Source of the DNA: Paenarthrobacter histidinolovorans | GTDB taxonomy: Bacteria; Actinomycetota; Actinomycetes; Actinomycetales; Micrococcaceae | Assembly (NCBI RefSeq): GCF_014647595.1 | Contig: NZ_BMPM01000011.1 | Location: 1 to 64,000 of the forward strand | Reading direction: 5' to 3' | Length of the DNA: 64,000 nucleotides | Shown here: positions 42,406 through 50,684 of the stretch, in pieces | Numbering within the stretch: position 1 is the stretch's first letter | Layout: each line of letters starts with the position of its first letter | The notes under the pieces: generated by a model | What the model saw: only the letters and a program-made list of their open reading frames with translations | Told to the model about the DNA's origin: nothing | Database searches by the model: none | Position numbers and translations under genes: made by a program

Positions 42406-43410
42406 ATGGCCGTCACCATGAACGACGTCGCGAAAGCTGCCGGGGTCTCGTTGAAGACAGTTTCCAATGTCATCAACAACTATGAGTTCATCCGTCCTGC
42501 CACCAAGCAGCGCGTCCTTGATGCGATCGACGAGCTTGGCTATGAAACCAATCTCACGGCCCGCAGCCTCCGATCCGGAAAGACCAAGATGCTCGGCCTG
42601 GTCCTGGCAGACCTCTCAATCCCGTACTACGCAGAGCTGGCCTCGGACATCATGAAGGCAGCCTGGAGCCGCGGCTACAGGGTCCTGGTGGAGCAGTCCG
42701 GCAATGAGGCAGAGCATGAAAAAGCAGCTCTTCAGGGCCAGTTCCGGAGCCTCACCGACGGCCTGCTGTTCATTCCGCTCACCCTCGGCGCCCAGCAGAT
42801 CATCGACGCGGCCGGAAAGAAACCCCTGGTCCTCCTGGGCGAATTCGTGCAGGACCCGCGCCTGGACATGGTCCTCATCCAGAACCACGAAGCCGCCGCC
42901 GCCGTCACCACGCACCTGCTGGCGGGCGGGCGCCGTCGTATAGCTGTCCTGGGCGCGGACGACGGCGAAACAACCGGCAGTGCCGGCCTGCGCCTCAGCG
43001 GCTACAAGGCTGCGCTCGCTGACGCCGGGGTGGAGTACGACCCCGCCTTGGTGGTGCGGTGCGAGTGGCGGCGGGACGGGGGAGCCGGTGCAGTTGCCAG
43101 GCTGTTGGACTCGGGTGCGGATTTCGACGCAGTGTTCGGACTCAACGATGCCTTGGCCCTGGGCGCCCTTCACGAACTCCTGGTCCGGGGCAAGCGGGTT
43201 CCGGAGGAGATCGCGGTCGCGGGTTTCGACGACATTGAGGAGGCCCGGTTCGCGTCGCCGTCGCTGACTACGGTGGCGCCAGGGCGTGCGGAAATTGCGG
43301 AGCGCGCCGTCGAACTTTTGATCGAGCGGATTGAGGGCAACATGGCCGCTCCAGAGGTGCGGCAGCTGCAGGCGGCGTTCGAGCTGCGTGTCAGGAAGTC
43401 CGCGACCTGA
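42406..43410 (+). CDS. LacI-family transcriptional regulator
   Basis: A 334-residue repressor. The helix-turn-helix TMNDVAKAAGVSLKTVSNVIN is at about residues 4-24, followed by the hinge helix NLTARSLRSGKTKMLGLVL and a periplasmic-binding-protein-like effector domain (about 62-330). AAGGAG seven bases before the ATG supports this start. The nearest candidate target is the GH51 gene, which has a CG-centred dyad upstream, but the regulator could also control the following PLP-enzyme gene 33 bp downstream. Confidence 0.92.
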   Translation: MAVTMNDVAKAAGVSLKTVSNVINNYEFIRPATKQRVLDAIDELGYETNLTARSLRSGKTKMLGLVLADLSIPYYAELASDIMKAAWSRGYRVLVEQSGNEAEHEKAALQGQFRSLTDGLLFIPLTLGAQQIIDAAGKKPLVLLGEFVQDPRLDMVLIQNHEAAAAVTTHLLAGGRRRIAVLGADDGETTGSAGLRLSGYKAALADAGVEYDPALVVRCEWRRDGGAGAVARLLDSGADFDAVFGLNDALALGALHELLVRGKRVPEEIAVAGFDDIEEARFASPSLTTVAPGRAEIAERAVELLIERIEGNMAAPEVRQLQAAFELRVRKSAT

Positions 43411-43443
43411 AAGGTACGTATCCGGGCCGATAGTGTTTGTGGA

Positions 43444-44544
43444 ATGAACGTGATCCCCGCTGAAGTCGTCACCCCTGCCGTCATGATCGACGCCGACATC
43501 CTTGGCCGCAACATCGAACGGATGGCTGCCGCCATGCTCAGTAGAGGACTCAACCTCCGCCCGCATGTGAAGACGCACAAGACGTTGGAAATCGCGCGTA
43601 AGCAGCTTGCGGCGGGTGCCGTCGGAATCACGGTGGCAACGATTGGCGAGGCCGAAGTCTTCGCGGCAGATGGAGTGAAAGACATCTTCATTGCCTACCC
43701 GCTCTGGGTCGAAGCTTCCCACGCGGACCGGCTTCGGGCTTTGACGGCCACGTGCCGCCTTGCTGTCGGTGTGGATTCAGCGGACAGCGCGACGGCGATG
43801 GGGCACCACCTCGGAGCGGATGCGGCGAGCGTTGAGGTGCTGATCGAAGTGGACAGCGGACATCATCGCAGCGGCGTGCTTCCGGACGAAGTAGTAGAGG
43901 TTGCCAAGGCGGCAGCGGCCGCTGGGCTGAGTGTTCAGGGCGTCTTCACGTTCCCCGGACACAGCTATAAGCCCGGCATGCCGACTGGCGCGGCGGGCAA
44001 TGAGAACGAGGCACTCGGCCTGGCCGCGACGGCCCTGACATCCGCCGGTTTCGAGGTGACCACCATCAGCGGGGGTTCCACGCCTACTGCGCTGATTGAC
44101 GGTGAAACTGTGGCCACGGAGCTGCGCCCCGGCGTCTACGTATTCGGCGACGCCCAGCAACTGGAACTCGAACGGTGCACTTGGGATGACATCTCCCTGA
44201 CCGTGGCAGCCACTGTTGTCAGCCGCCACGAGGCAGCCGGCGGAAACGTGCGCAGGGTTGTGGTGGATGCGGGCAGCAAGATCCTGGGTAGTGACCGTCC
44301 GGACTGGGCTACCGGATACGGGCGGCTCCCCGAATACCCGGAAGCCAAGGTAACGGCACTGTCCGAGCACCACGCCACAATCGTTTGGCCGGACTCGTCG
44401 GAACTTCCGGCACTGGGGACGAGGCTCAGGGTGATCCCCAACCACGTCTGCCTCGCCATGAACCTCGTGGACGAGGTCACTGTGGTGCGCGAAGGGTCCG
44501 TGGTTGACAGGTGGACCGTGGCGGCGCGCGGGCGCAACAACTAG
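43444..44544 (+). CDS. PLP-dependent D-amino acid aldolase/dehydratase-like enzyme
   Basis: A 366-residue fold-type III PLP enzyme of the alanine-racemase-like group that includes D-threonine aldolase and D-serine dehydratase. The PLP lysine is in LRPHVKTHKT near residue 43. The C-terminal PNHVCLAMNL supplies the histidine and cysteine that bind a metal in D-serine dehydratase and D-threonine aldolase. GGSTPTAL is the phosphate-binding loop. It begins 33 bp after the LacI gene. Which D-amino acid it acts on cannot be read from the sequence. It overlaps the convergent flavin reductase gene by 4 bp. Confidence 0.85.
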   Translation: MNVIPAEVVTPAVMIDADILGRNIERMAAAMLSRGLNLRPHVKTHKTLEIARKQLAAGAVGITVATIGEAEVFAADGVKDIFIAYPLWVEASHADRLRALTATCRLAVGVDSADSATAMGHHLGADAASVEVLIEVDSGHHRSGVLPDEVVEVAKAAAAAGLSVQGVFTFPGHSYKPGMPTGAAGNENEALGLAATALTSAGFEVTTISGGSTPTALIDGETVATELRPGVYVFGDAQQLELERCTWDDISLTVAATVVSRHEAAGGNVRRVVVDAGSKILGSDRPDWATGYGRLPEYPEAKVTALSEHHATIVWPDSSELPALGTRLRVIPNHVCLAMNLVDEVTVVREGSVVDRWTVAARGRNN

Positions 44545-45062
44545 GCTACGGCCGACGCGCCCTCGAGCAGCGTGTGGAACTCACGGTTGTGGTAAACCAG
44601 CGGGGCTGAGGCGCCGGGGCTTGCCCGGATGTCCAGGACTGTCGCTGCCAACAGCACGGAACCGCCAAGGGGTGCCCTGTGGACGATGTCGCAGCGCAGA
44701 GCCCACTGGGCTTCCCGGAGGAGGGGCTCGCCGGTAGGCAGCAGCTCCCAGTCCATGTCTTCCATGAAGCGCGGGGCTGAGGGGTCTGCGAACGTGCGTG
44801 CCAGTTCCAACTGCCCGGCACCTACCAGGTGCACCACGATCGACTCCGCGGCCGCGATAACCGAGGCTGACCGGCCCCCGGTGACTGAGAAGGCCAGCGT
44901 TGGCGGATCCACCGCGACGGACGCCACCGAGGATGCCGTGAGCCCCACCGCTCCCTCCGGTCCGGAGGCGGTGACGATGGCGACTCCCGCCGGGTGCGCA
45001 CGGAACGCGGCCCTGAAGAGCTCGCCGACAGCCGGGGACGGCAGGGGATTGTGATGGGTCAT
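44541..45062 (-). CDS. flavin reductase-like protein
   Basis: A 173-residue FMN-binding split-barrel protein. FRAAFRAHPAGVAIVTASG starts the fold, GLTASSVASVAVDPPTLAFSV is the flavin phosphate/isoalloxazine region, and a late VYHNREFHTL closes it. Such proteins supply reduced flavin to two-component monooxygenases or bind FMN/heme themselves. The ATG at 45062 gives the family's normal N-terminus; the frame is open to 45149. A 20-bp palindrome lies 65 bp upstream. No partner monooxygenase is adjacent. Confidence 0.87.
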   Translation of the reverse strand: MTHHNPLPSPAVGELFRAAFRAHPAGVAIVTASGPEGAVGLTASSVASVAVDPPTLAFSVTGGRSASVIAAAESIVVHLVGAGQLELARTFADPSAPRFMEDMDWELLPTGEPLLREAQWALRCDIVHRAPLGGSVLLAATVLDIRASPGASAPLVYHNREFHTLLEGASAVA

Positions 45063-45126
45063 CGCTAAACCTTTGGTGGTACTTGCTCGGAACGACGCCG
45101 CTGGGCGCACAGTAATCGATGCTAGA

Positions 45127-45146
45127 ACCTCAACATTAGTTGAGGT
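45127..45146. promoter_or_regulatory. 20-bp palindromic operator before the flavin reductase gene
   Basis: ACCTCAAC-ATTA-GTTGAGGT is a perfect dyad with 8-bp arms, located between the divergent flavin reductase gene and ureA. Its form resembles MarR- or HxlR-type operators. It is nearer the flavin reductase start (64 bp) than ureA (112 bp). No cognate regulator is encoded next to it. Confidence 0.7.
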
Positions 45147-45258
45147 CAATTCGGTCCGATCCGACCCCCGGCTGAGACGGATTGGAAACGTGCTTGAAAC
45201 TTCCGCTCCTTACGCTGGTCACATCAGTCCCAGCTGTGCCCAGCCACAAGGAGATGCC

Positions 45259-45561
45259 GTGCACCTTTTGCCCCGTGAGCAGGAAAAACTCATGATCGTG
45301 GTGGCCGCCGACCTCGCACGGCGACGCCAGGACCGCGGGCTCAAGCTGAACTACCCCGAAGCCGTGGCAATCATCAGCTATGAGCTCATAGAGGGCGCCC
45401 GCGACGGCAGAACCGTGGCCGAGCTCATGAGCTACGGAACTACCCTGCTCAGCCGGGACGACGTAATGGAAGGTGTTCCGGAGATGATCCACGACGTCCA
45501 GATCGAGGCCACCTTTCCTGACGGCACCAAGCTCGTCACCGTCCACAACCCCATCCGTTAG
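45259..45561 (+). CDS. ureA: urease subunit gamma
   Basis: A 100-residue urease gamma subunit, part of the nickel enzyme that splits urea into ammonia and carbamate. It starts HLLPREQEKLMIVVAADLARRR and contains LNYPEAVAIISYELIEGARDGRTVAELM, the family core, at typical length. The GTG has AAGGAG five bases upstream; the open frame extends further but without support. It is the first gene of ureABCEFGD. Confidence 0.97.
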   Translation: MHLLPREQEKLMIVVAADLARRRQDRGLKLNYPEAVAIISYELIEGARDGRTVAELMSYGTTLLSRDDVMEGVPEMIHDVQIEATFPDGTKLVTVHNPIR

Positions 45562-45569
45562 GAGCCCCC

Positions 45570-45938
45570 ATGATCCCCGGTGAATACAGGCTCCAGGCAG
45601 GTTCCATCGCCTGCAACAGCGGCCGTGAGGCGGTCGCCGTCGAGGTGGTGAACCGCGGCGACCGGCCCGTGCAGATCGGTTCGCACTACCACTTCGCCGA
45701 AGCGAACCACGCCTTGGAATTCGACCGCGACGCCGCCTACGGTCGCCGCCTGGACATCCCGGCGGGCACAGCTGCGCGCTTCGAACCGGGGGACAGAAAA
45801 ACCGTCCAGCTGATTGAACTCGCCGGGTCCCGTGAAGTGTTCGGCCTCAGCAACGCAGTCAACGGAAAGCTCGACGGCGGTACTGGCGTTGCCGGTGAAC
45901 CCCGCCCGGGCGTCGCAGCGGAAAGGGACCACCAGTGA
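45570..45938 (+). CDS. ureB: urease subunit beta
   Basis: A 122-residue beta subunit starting IPGEYRL and carrying NRGDRPVQIGSHYHFAEANHALEFDR and RLDIPAGTAARFEPGD, the conserved body of the subunit. The ATG is 8 bp after the ureA stop, and its end overlaps the ureC start by 4 bp. Confidence 0.97.
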   Translation: MIPGEYRLQAGSIACNSGREAVAVEVVNRGDRPVQIGSHYHFAEANHALEFDRDAAYGRRLDIPAGTAARFEPGDRKTVQLIELAGSREVFGLSNAVNGKLDGGTGVAGEPRPGVAAERDHQ

Positions 45939-47665
45939 GCTTCGAGATATCCCGCAAGCAATACTCCGAACTGTACGGACCCACCACCGGGGATGCCATC
46001 CGCCTGGCAGATACCGAATTGTTCCTTGAGATCGAGAAGGACTACACGGTCCACGGCGAAGAAGTGGTGTTCGGCGGCGGAAAAGTAATCCGCGACGGCA
46101 TGGGCCAGAACGGCCAGTTGACGCGCGTCGAAGACATTCCGGACACCGTTATTACCAACGTGGTGATCCTGGACTACACCGGTATCTACAAAGCAGACGT
46201 CGCGCTCAAAGACGGGCATATATTCAAGATCGGCAAGGCCGGAAACCCGCAGATCACCGACGGCGTGGACATCGTGATCGGCGCCAGCACTGAGATCATC
46301 GCAGGCGAACGGAAAATCCTCACAGCCGGTGGCATCGACACCCACATCCACTTCATCTCACCGGAGCAAGTACCGACCGCCCTTTGCAACGGCATCACCA
46401 CGATGGTTGGTGGCGGCACCGGCCCCGCTGAAGGAACCAAGGCCACCACCATCACACCCGGCGCCTGGCACATCTCGCGCATGCTGCAGGCGGCCGAAGG
46501 ACTCCCTGTAAACATAGGACTGTTCGGCAAAGGCCACGCCTCCGCCGTCGAGCCCCTCGCAGAGCAGATCCGCGCCGGTGCCGTCGGACTGAAGGTCCAC
46601 GAGGACTGGGGCTCCACCACGTCCTCCATCGATATGTCCCTGCGCGTCGCCGACGAATACGACATCCAGGTGGCCATCCACACCGACACCCTCAACGAGT
46701 GCGGCTTCGTCGAAGACACCATCCGGGCGATCGACGGCCGGGTCATCCACACCTTCCACACCGAAGGTGCGGGCGGCGGGCACGCCCCGGACATCATCAA
46801 AATCGCCGGGCTTCCCAACGTCCTCCCGGCATCCACCAACCCCACCCTGCCTTACACCAGGAACACCATCGAAGAGCACCTGGACATGCTCATGGTCTGC
46901 CACCACCTCAACCCGGACATCCCCGAAGACGTGGCCTTCGCAGACTCCCGCATCCGCGCAGAAACCATCGCCGCCGAAGACGTCCTCCACGACCTCGGCA
47001 TCTTCGCCATCACATCATCGGACTCCCAAGCCATGGGCCGGGTAGGTGAAGTAGTGACCCGTACCTGGCAGGTAGCCGACGCCATGAAACGGCAACGCGG
47101 AGTCCTCCAGGATCCCTCCGGAACCACCCACGGATCCGCCGAATCCGACAACTTCCGGCTCAAACGCTACGTCGCCAAATACACCATCAACGCCGCCATC
47201 GCCCAAGGCATGGCAGACGTCATCGGCTCCGTGGAAGAAGGCAAATTCGCGGACCTCGTCCTTTGGGACCCCGCCTTCTTCGGCGTGAAACCCGAACTGG
47301 TCATCAAAGGCGGCCAGATCGCCTATGCGCTCATGGGCGACTCCAACGCCTCCATCCCCACACCACAACCCCGCACCATGCGACCCATGTTCGCCACCTA
47401 CGGCAAAGCACTTCAAAAGACATCCATCACCTTCCTGTCCCAAGCAGCCATCGACGCCGGAGTGCCCGCCGAACTCGGCCTCGAACGCATCATCAAGCCC
47501 GTCTCCGGCATCCGCAACCTCACCAAAGCGGACCTGAAATACAACGGCGAAACCCCCGACATCGCCGTCGACCCCGAAACCTACAAAGTGACGGTCGACG
47601 GCGAAGAAGTCACCTCCCAGCCCTCCGACGTCCTGCCCATGGCGCAGCGCTACTTCCTCTTCTAG
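45935..47665 (+). CDS. ureC: urease subunit alpha
   Basis: A 576-residue catalytic subunit. Nickel ligands include His137 and His139 in GIDTHIHF, the carbamylated Lys220 in GLKVHEDWG, and later histidines in VAIHTDTLNE and TFHTEGAGGGHAPD. The flap has MVCHHLNPDIPED. The GTG start overlaps the ureB stop. The second half uses strongly C-biased, A-containing codons. Length is typical for bacterial UreC. Confidence 0.98.
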   Translation: MSFEISRKQYSELYGPTTGDAIRLADTELFLEIEKDYTVHGEEVVFGGGKVIRDGMGQNGQLTRVEDIPDTVITNVVILDYTGIYKADVALKDGHIFKIGKAGNPQITDGVDIVIGASTEIIAGERKILTAGGIDTHIHFISPEQVPTALCNGITTMVGGGTGPAEGTKATTITPGAWHISRMLQAAEGLPVNIGLFGKGHASAVEPLAEQIRAGAVGLKVHEDWGSTTSSIDMSLRVADEYDIQVAIHTDTLNECGFVEDTIRAIDGRVIHTFHTEGAGGGHAPDIIKIAGLPNVLPASTNPTLPYTRNTIEEHLDMLMVCHHLNPDIPEDVAFADSRIRAETIAAEDVLHDLGIFAITSSDSQAMGRVGEVVTRTWQVADAMKRQRGVLQDPSGTTHGSAESDNFRLKRYVAKYTINAAIAQGMADVIGSVEEGKFADLVLWDPAFFGVKPELVIKGGQIAYALMGDSNASIPTPQPRTMRPMFATYGKALQKTSITFLSQAAIDAGVPAELGLERIIKPVSGIRNLTKADLKYNGETPDIAVDPETYKVTVDGEEVTSQPSDVLPMAQRYFLF

Positions 47666-47672
47666 GAGCCCG

Positions 47673-48149
47673 ATGATCATCGAACAAATCCTGGGCAACG
47701 TCCACGAACAGCCCGCGGGCACCTATGCGGGCCGGCACACCGAAAAAGTACTCCTCCCCAGCAGCCTCCTGGTCAAACGGATCCAACGCGTCACCACCGA
47801 CCACGGCAAAGAACTCGGCATCCGCCTGCCCGCCGGCACCGGGGACCTCCGCGACGGCGACATCCTGGCACTGGACGACCACAACGTCATCGTCATCTCC
47901 GTGCTGCCAACAGACGTCCTGGTGATAGCGCCCAGGAGCATCCACGAAATGGGTGTCGTGGCGCACTCGCTCGGCAACCGGCATTTGCAGGCACAATTCT
48001 TCGACTCTGCGTCCGAGTATGGGGCCGAGGTCATGGTGTGCCAGTACGACCATACGGTCGAGGACTATCTGAAGAGCGTCGGCGCCCCCTACGACAGGCA
48101 AGAGCGGGTCATGCCGGTGCCGTTCCGCCATGCTGAACATTCGCACTAA
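47673..48149 (+). CDS. ureE: urease accessory protein UreE
   Basis: A 158-residue nickel metallochaperone that delivers Ni to the UreC active site. The N-terminal peptide-binding domain is followed by a ferredoxin-like metal domain with MGVVAHSLGNRHLQAQFF, whose histidine lies at the dimer interface. The short His-containing tail FRHAEHSH may add nickel ligands but is far less His-rich than in Klebsiella. It begins 7 bp after ureC. Confidence 0.95.
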   Translation: MIIEQILGNVHEQPAGTYAGRHTEKVLLPSSLLVKRIQRVTTDHGKELGIRLPAGTGDLRDGDILALDDHNVIVISVLPTDVLVIAPRSIHEMGVVAHSLGNRHLQAQFFDSASEYGAEVMVCQYDHTVEDYLKSVGAPYDRQERVMPVPFRHAEHSH

Positions 48150-48172
48150 AGTCATGCGTCGCGTCAGGTTGG

Positions 48173-48266
48173 GTGCGCGCGCTTGCGCTTCGCTGGGAAG
48201 GGGGCCGTGCCCGCTTCGCGATGCCCGCCACGCCGCGGCCCCCTTCCCAGCTCCGCTCCAGCGCAC
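48173..48266. repeat. GC-rich palindromic element at the start of ureF
   Basis: GCTGGGAAGGGGGCCG (48192-48207) pairs perfectly with CGGCCCCCTTCCCAGC (48236-48251); GTGCGC at the outer ends pairs with GCGCAC. The central TGCCCG...GATGCCCGCCACGCCG is shared with the element in ureD. It lies between ureE and the proposed ureF start. Confidence 0.8.
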
Positions 48267-48290
48267 AGTCCGCACCGTCGGTGGTGGGAC

Positions 48291-48962
48291 TTGAGTGCGA
48301 CATATCAGCTGGCTCTTCAACAGTTGACCGACTCGGCTTTGCCTACGGGGGCGTTTGCTCATTCTTTGGGGTTTGAGAGCTATATCGAGCGTGGGCTTGC
48401 TGTTGATGAGGGGTCTTTTGGGGTTTGGCTTTCCGCTTTTGTGGGGCAGCAGCTGACTTATTCCGATGGGGTGGCTATTCGCTTTCTTTATGAGGGGGTG
48501 GATGTGGGCTTGTTGGATGGGGTGTTGTCTTCGCAGTTGTTGGCCCGGGAGGTTCGGGAGGCTTCTTTGAAGATGGGTGGGCGGCTGCTCGAGATTGGCG
48601 GGGAGGTGTTTCCGTCGGCCGAGTTGGATGCTTATCGGGAGCTGGTCCGGGAGGGGCGTGCCCAGGGGCATCAGCCCTTGGCGTTCGGGGTGATTGCGCG
48701 GTCTTTGGGGGTTCCTTTTGAGGAGGCGCTTTCGGCCTATCTGTTTGCCACGGTTACTTCGCTGACGCAGAACGCCGTGCGCGCCATACCGCTCGGGCAG
48801 AACGCCGGTCAGCGGGTACTTCGCCAAGCACACGACGCCGTTGCTGCCGCCGTCCTGGATGTAGCACAGCTGTGCTGGGAAGACTTCGGGGCGGTCAGTC
48901 CCGGGCTGGAAATTTCACAAATGCGGCACGAACGGCAACGCGCCCGCATGTTCATGAGCTAA
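48291..48962 (+). CDS. ureF: urease accessory protein UreF
   Basis: A 223-residue UreF, which with UreG and UreD activates urease by GTP-dependent nickel insertion. QLTDSALPTGAFAHSLGFESYIERG is the conserved N-terminal block (read in two halves), and SLTQNAVRAIPLGQNAGQRVL the late block. I chose TTG at 48291, which puts the family's start right after a palindromic element. An open frame runs through the palindrome to 48183. About the first 470 bases use T/G-ending codons, unlike ureC and ureG; the rest is normal. Confidence 0.9.
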   Translation: MSATYQLALQQLTDSALPTGAFAHSLGFESYIERGLAVDEGSFGVWLSAFVGQQLTYSDGVAIRFLYEGVDVGLLDGVLSSQLLAREVREASLKMGGRLLEIGGEVFPSAELDAYRELVREGRAQGHQPLAFGVIARSLGVPFEEALSAYLFATVTSLTQNAVRAIPLGQNAGQRVLRQAHDAVAAAVLDVAQLCWEDFGAVSPGLEISQMRHERQRARMFMS

Positions 48963-48975
48963 CTCAGGAGGACAC

Positions 48976-49593
48976 ATGACTGAACCCATCAAAATCGGAA
49001 TCGGCGGACCCGTCGGAGCAGGCAAGACACAGCTCGTGGAACGCATCACCCGGCACATGAGCCGCGACATCTCCATGGCCGCCATCACCAACGACATCTA
49101 CACCATCGAAGACGCCAAAATCCTCGCCGCCAACGGCATCCTCCCCGAGGACCGGATCATCGGCGTCGAAACCGGCGGCTGCCCCCACACCGCCATCCGC
49201 GAAGACACCTCCATGAACACCGCAGCCATCGAAGATCTCAAGGCCAGGCACCCCGAGCTCCAGGTCATCTTCGTTGAGTCCGGCGGCGACAACCTCTCCG
49301 CGACCTTCAGCCCCGAACTCGTCGACTTCTCCATCTACATCATCGACGTCGCCCAAGGCGAAAAGATCCCCCGCAAAGCCGGCCAAGGCATGATCAAATC
49401 CGACCTCTTCATCATCAACAAAACGGACCTGGCACCCCACGTCGGAGCAGACCTCTCCGTCATGGAAAGGGACTCCAAGGAATTCCGCGGCAACAAACCG
49501 TTCTGCTTCACGAACCTCAAAACGGACGAAGGTCTGGAGGAAGTGCTGAACTGGATCCGCCGCGATGTCCTGATGCTCGACTTGGCTCAATGA
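48976..49593 (+). CDS. ureG: urease accessory GTPase UreG
   Basis: A 205-residue SIMIBI GTPase. The P-loop is GGPVGAGKTQL near residues 8-18, and the switch region TNDIYTIEDA. VETGGCPHTAIREDTSMN carries the CPH nickel-binding motif, and the guanine-specificity motif is NKTD. The ATG is 13 bp after ureF with AGGAGG upstream. It overlaps ureD by 4 bp. Confidence 0.97.
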   Translation: MTEPIKIGIGGPVGAGKTQLVERITRHMSRDISMAAITNDIYTIEDAKILAANGILPEDRIIGVETGGCPHTAIREDTSMNTAAIEDLKARHPELQVIFVESGGDNLSATFSPELVDFSIYIIDVAQGEKIPRKAGQGMIKSDLFIINKTDLAPHVGADLSVMERDSKEFRGNKPFCFTNLKTDEGLEEVLNWIRRDVLMLDLAQ

Positions 49594-50684
49594 GCGTGCG
49601 TACAGCGGCGGCTACGCCGGATTTTGGGCCGTGCCCGTCCCCAGCCGCTCCCAACTCTCGCAAGCTCGAGTCGGGTCCCTCGCGGCAGTGGGCCCCCCGC
49701 GATGCCCGCCACGCCGCGGCCCAAAAATCCGGCTCCGCCGCCGCAGCTGTTGGGTCACCCAGCGGCGGTGAGCACCGCACGTTGACGGCTGCACCAAGCC
49801 CCTTTGGGAACGTGGGGCCCCACGCTGGGGTGGCTTTCCCGGAGCGCCCTTTGCGGGGGCGGTTGGAGCTTGGGGTTTCTGTGCGTGGGGGGAGGTCTGT
49901 TGCTTCGCGGCAGTTTCATGAGGGTGCTTTGCGGGTGCTCAGGCCGCATTACCTGGATGAGTCCGGGCAGGTTTGCTACGTCATGGTCAATCCCGGCGGG
50001 GCGTATCTTGGGGCGGATGTGTTCGTCATTGAGGTGGAGGTTCACGCGGGGGCCGAGCTGCTGTTGACGACGCAGTCGGCCACCAAGGTTTACCGGACTC
50101 CGGGATCCTTTGCCGAGCAGCGGATGAATATCAAGCTGGGCGAGGGCTCGCGGTTGGAGCTGATGCCCGACCAGTTGATCGCCTACCGGGAGGCGAGCTA
50201 TCGGCAGAATTCGCGCATCAGCCTCCACCCGACGTCGAGCCTTGTCATTGCTGAAGTGGTCACGCCGGGATGGTCGCCGGACGGCGCATCCTTCAAGTAC
50301 GAAGAAGTGCGGCTGCGGAATGAGATCCACGTCCAAACCGGGGACCATGAGGACCTGTTGGCCCTGGATAATCTCCTGATCCGGCCGCCCATGGGGGATG
50401 TGACAGGGATGGGGTTCATGGAGGGTTTCAGCCACCTGGGGTCGTTGGTGGTGGTGGATCCGCGGGTGGACCAGGGGCTCGCTGACGAACTGTATGGGCT
50501 GGTCAAGGATTTTGACGCGTATTCCGGAGTTTCTTTGACGACGACTATTGCCGGGACCACCGGGCTTGTGCTGCGATCGTTGTCGAACAGCACCGAGGAG
50601 CTCAACACATTGCTGGGTGCTTGTACGGGCGTTCTGCGCGACCGTTGGTACGGACAGGCGCCCTTGAACCTGAGGAAGTACTGA
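49590..50684 (+). CDS. ureD: urease accessory protein UreD
   Basis: A 364-residue UreD (UreH), scaffold for the UreFG-apourease complex. The conserved body starts around residue 88 (GRLELGVSVRGGRSVASRQFHEG) and includes YVMVNPGGAYLGADVF and LLLTTQSATKVYRT. The first ~85 residues are unusual: the ATG overlaps the ureG stop, and residues ~5-53 are encoded by a GC-rich palindromic element kept in frame. A later start is possible, but I see none with a good ribosome-binding site. Codons over about 49810-50130 are T/G-biased. Confidence 0.9.
   Translation: MSVRTAAATPDFGPCPSPAAPNSRKLESGPSRQWAPRDARHAAAQKSGSAAAAVGSPSGGEHRTLTAAPSPFGNVGPHAGVAFPERPLRGRLELGVSVRGGRSVASRQFHEGALRVLRPHYLDESGQVCYVMVNPGGAYLGADVFVIEVEVHAGAELLLTTQSATKVYRTPGSFAEQRMNIKLGEGSRLELMPDQLIAYREASYRQNSRISLHPTSSLVIAEVVTPGWSPDGASFKYEEVRLRNEIHVQTGDHEDLLALDNLLIRPPMGDVTGMGFMEGFSHLGSLVVVDPRVDQGLADELYGLVKDFDAYSGVSLTTTIAGTTGLVLRSLSNSTEELNTLLGACTGVLRDRWYGQAPLNLRKY
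49603..49749. repeat. GC-rich palindromic element inside the ureD N-terminus
   Basis: GGCGGC...CCGGATTTTGGGCCG on the left pairs with CGGCCCAAAAATCCGG...GCCGCC on the right, with one extra A/T in one arm. The GGGCCGTGCCCG and GCGATGCCCGCCACGCCGCGGCCC parts match the ureF element. The centre is longer here. It is fully within the open ureD frame. Confidence 0.8.

Noticed and set aside
48183..48290. 36-residue N-terminal extension of UreF through the palindrome
   Set aside because: UreF proteins begin near the QLTDSALPTGAF block; the extension is encoded by a repeat element and has no supported start. Not fully excluded, since ureD seems to tolerate a similar insert.
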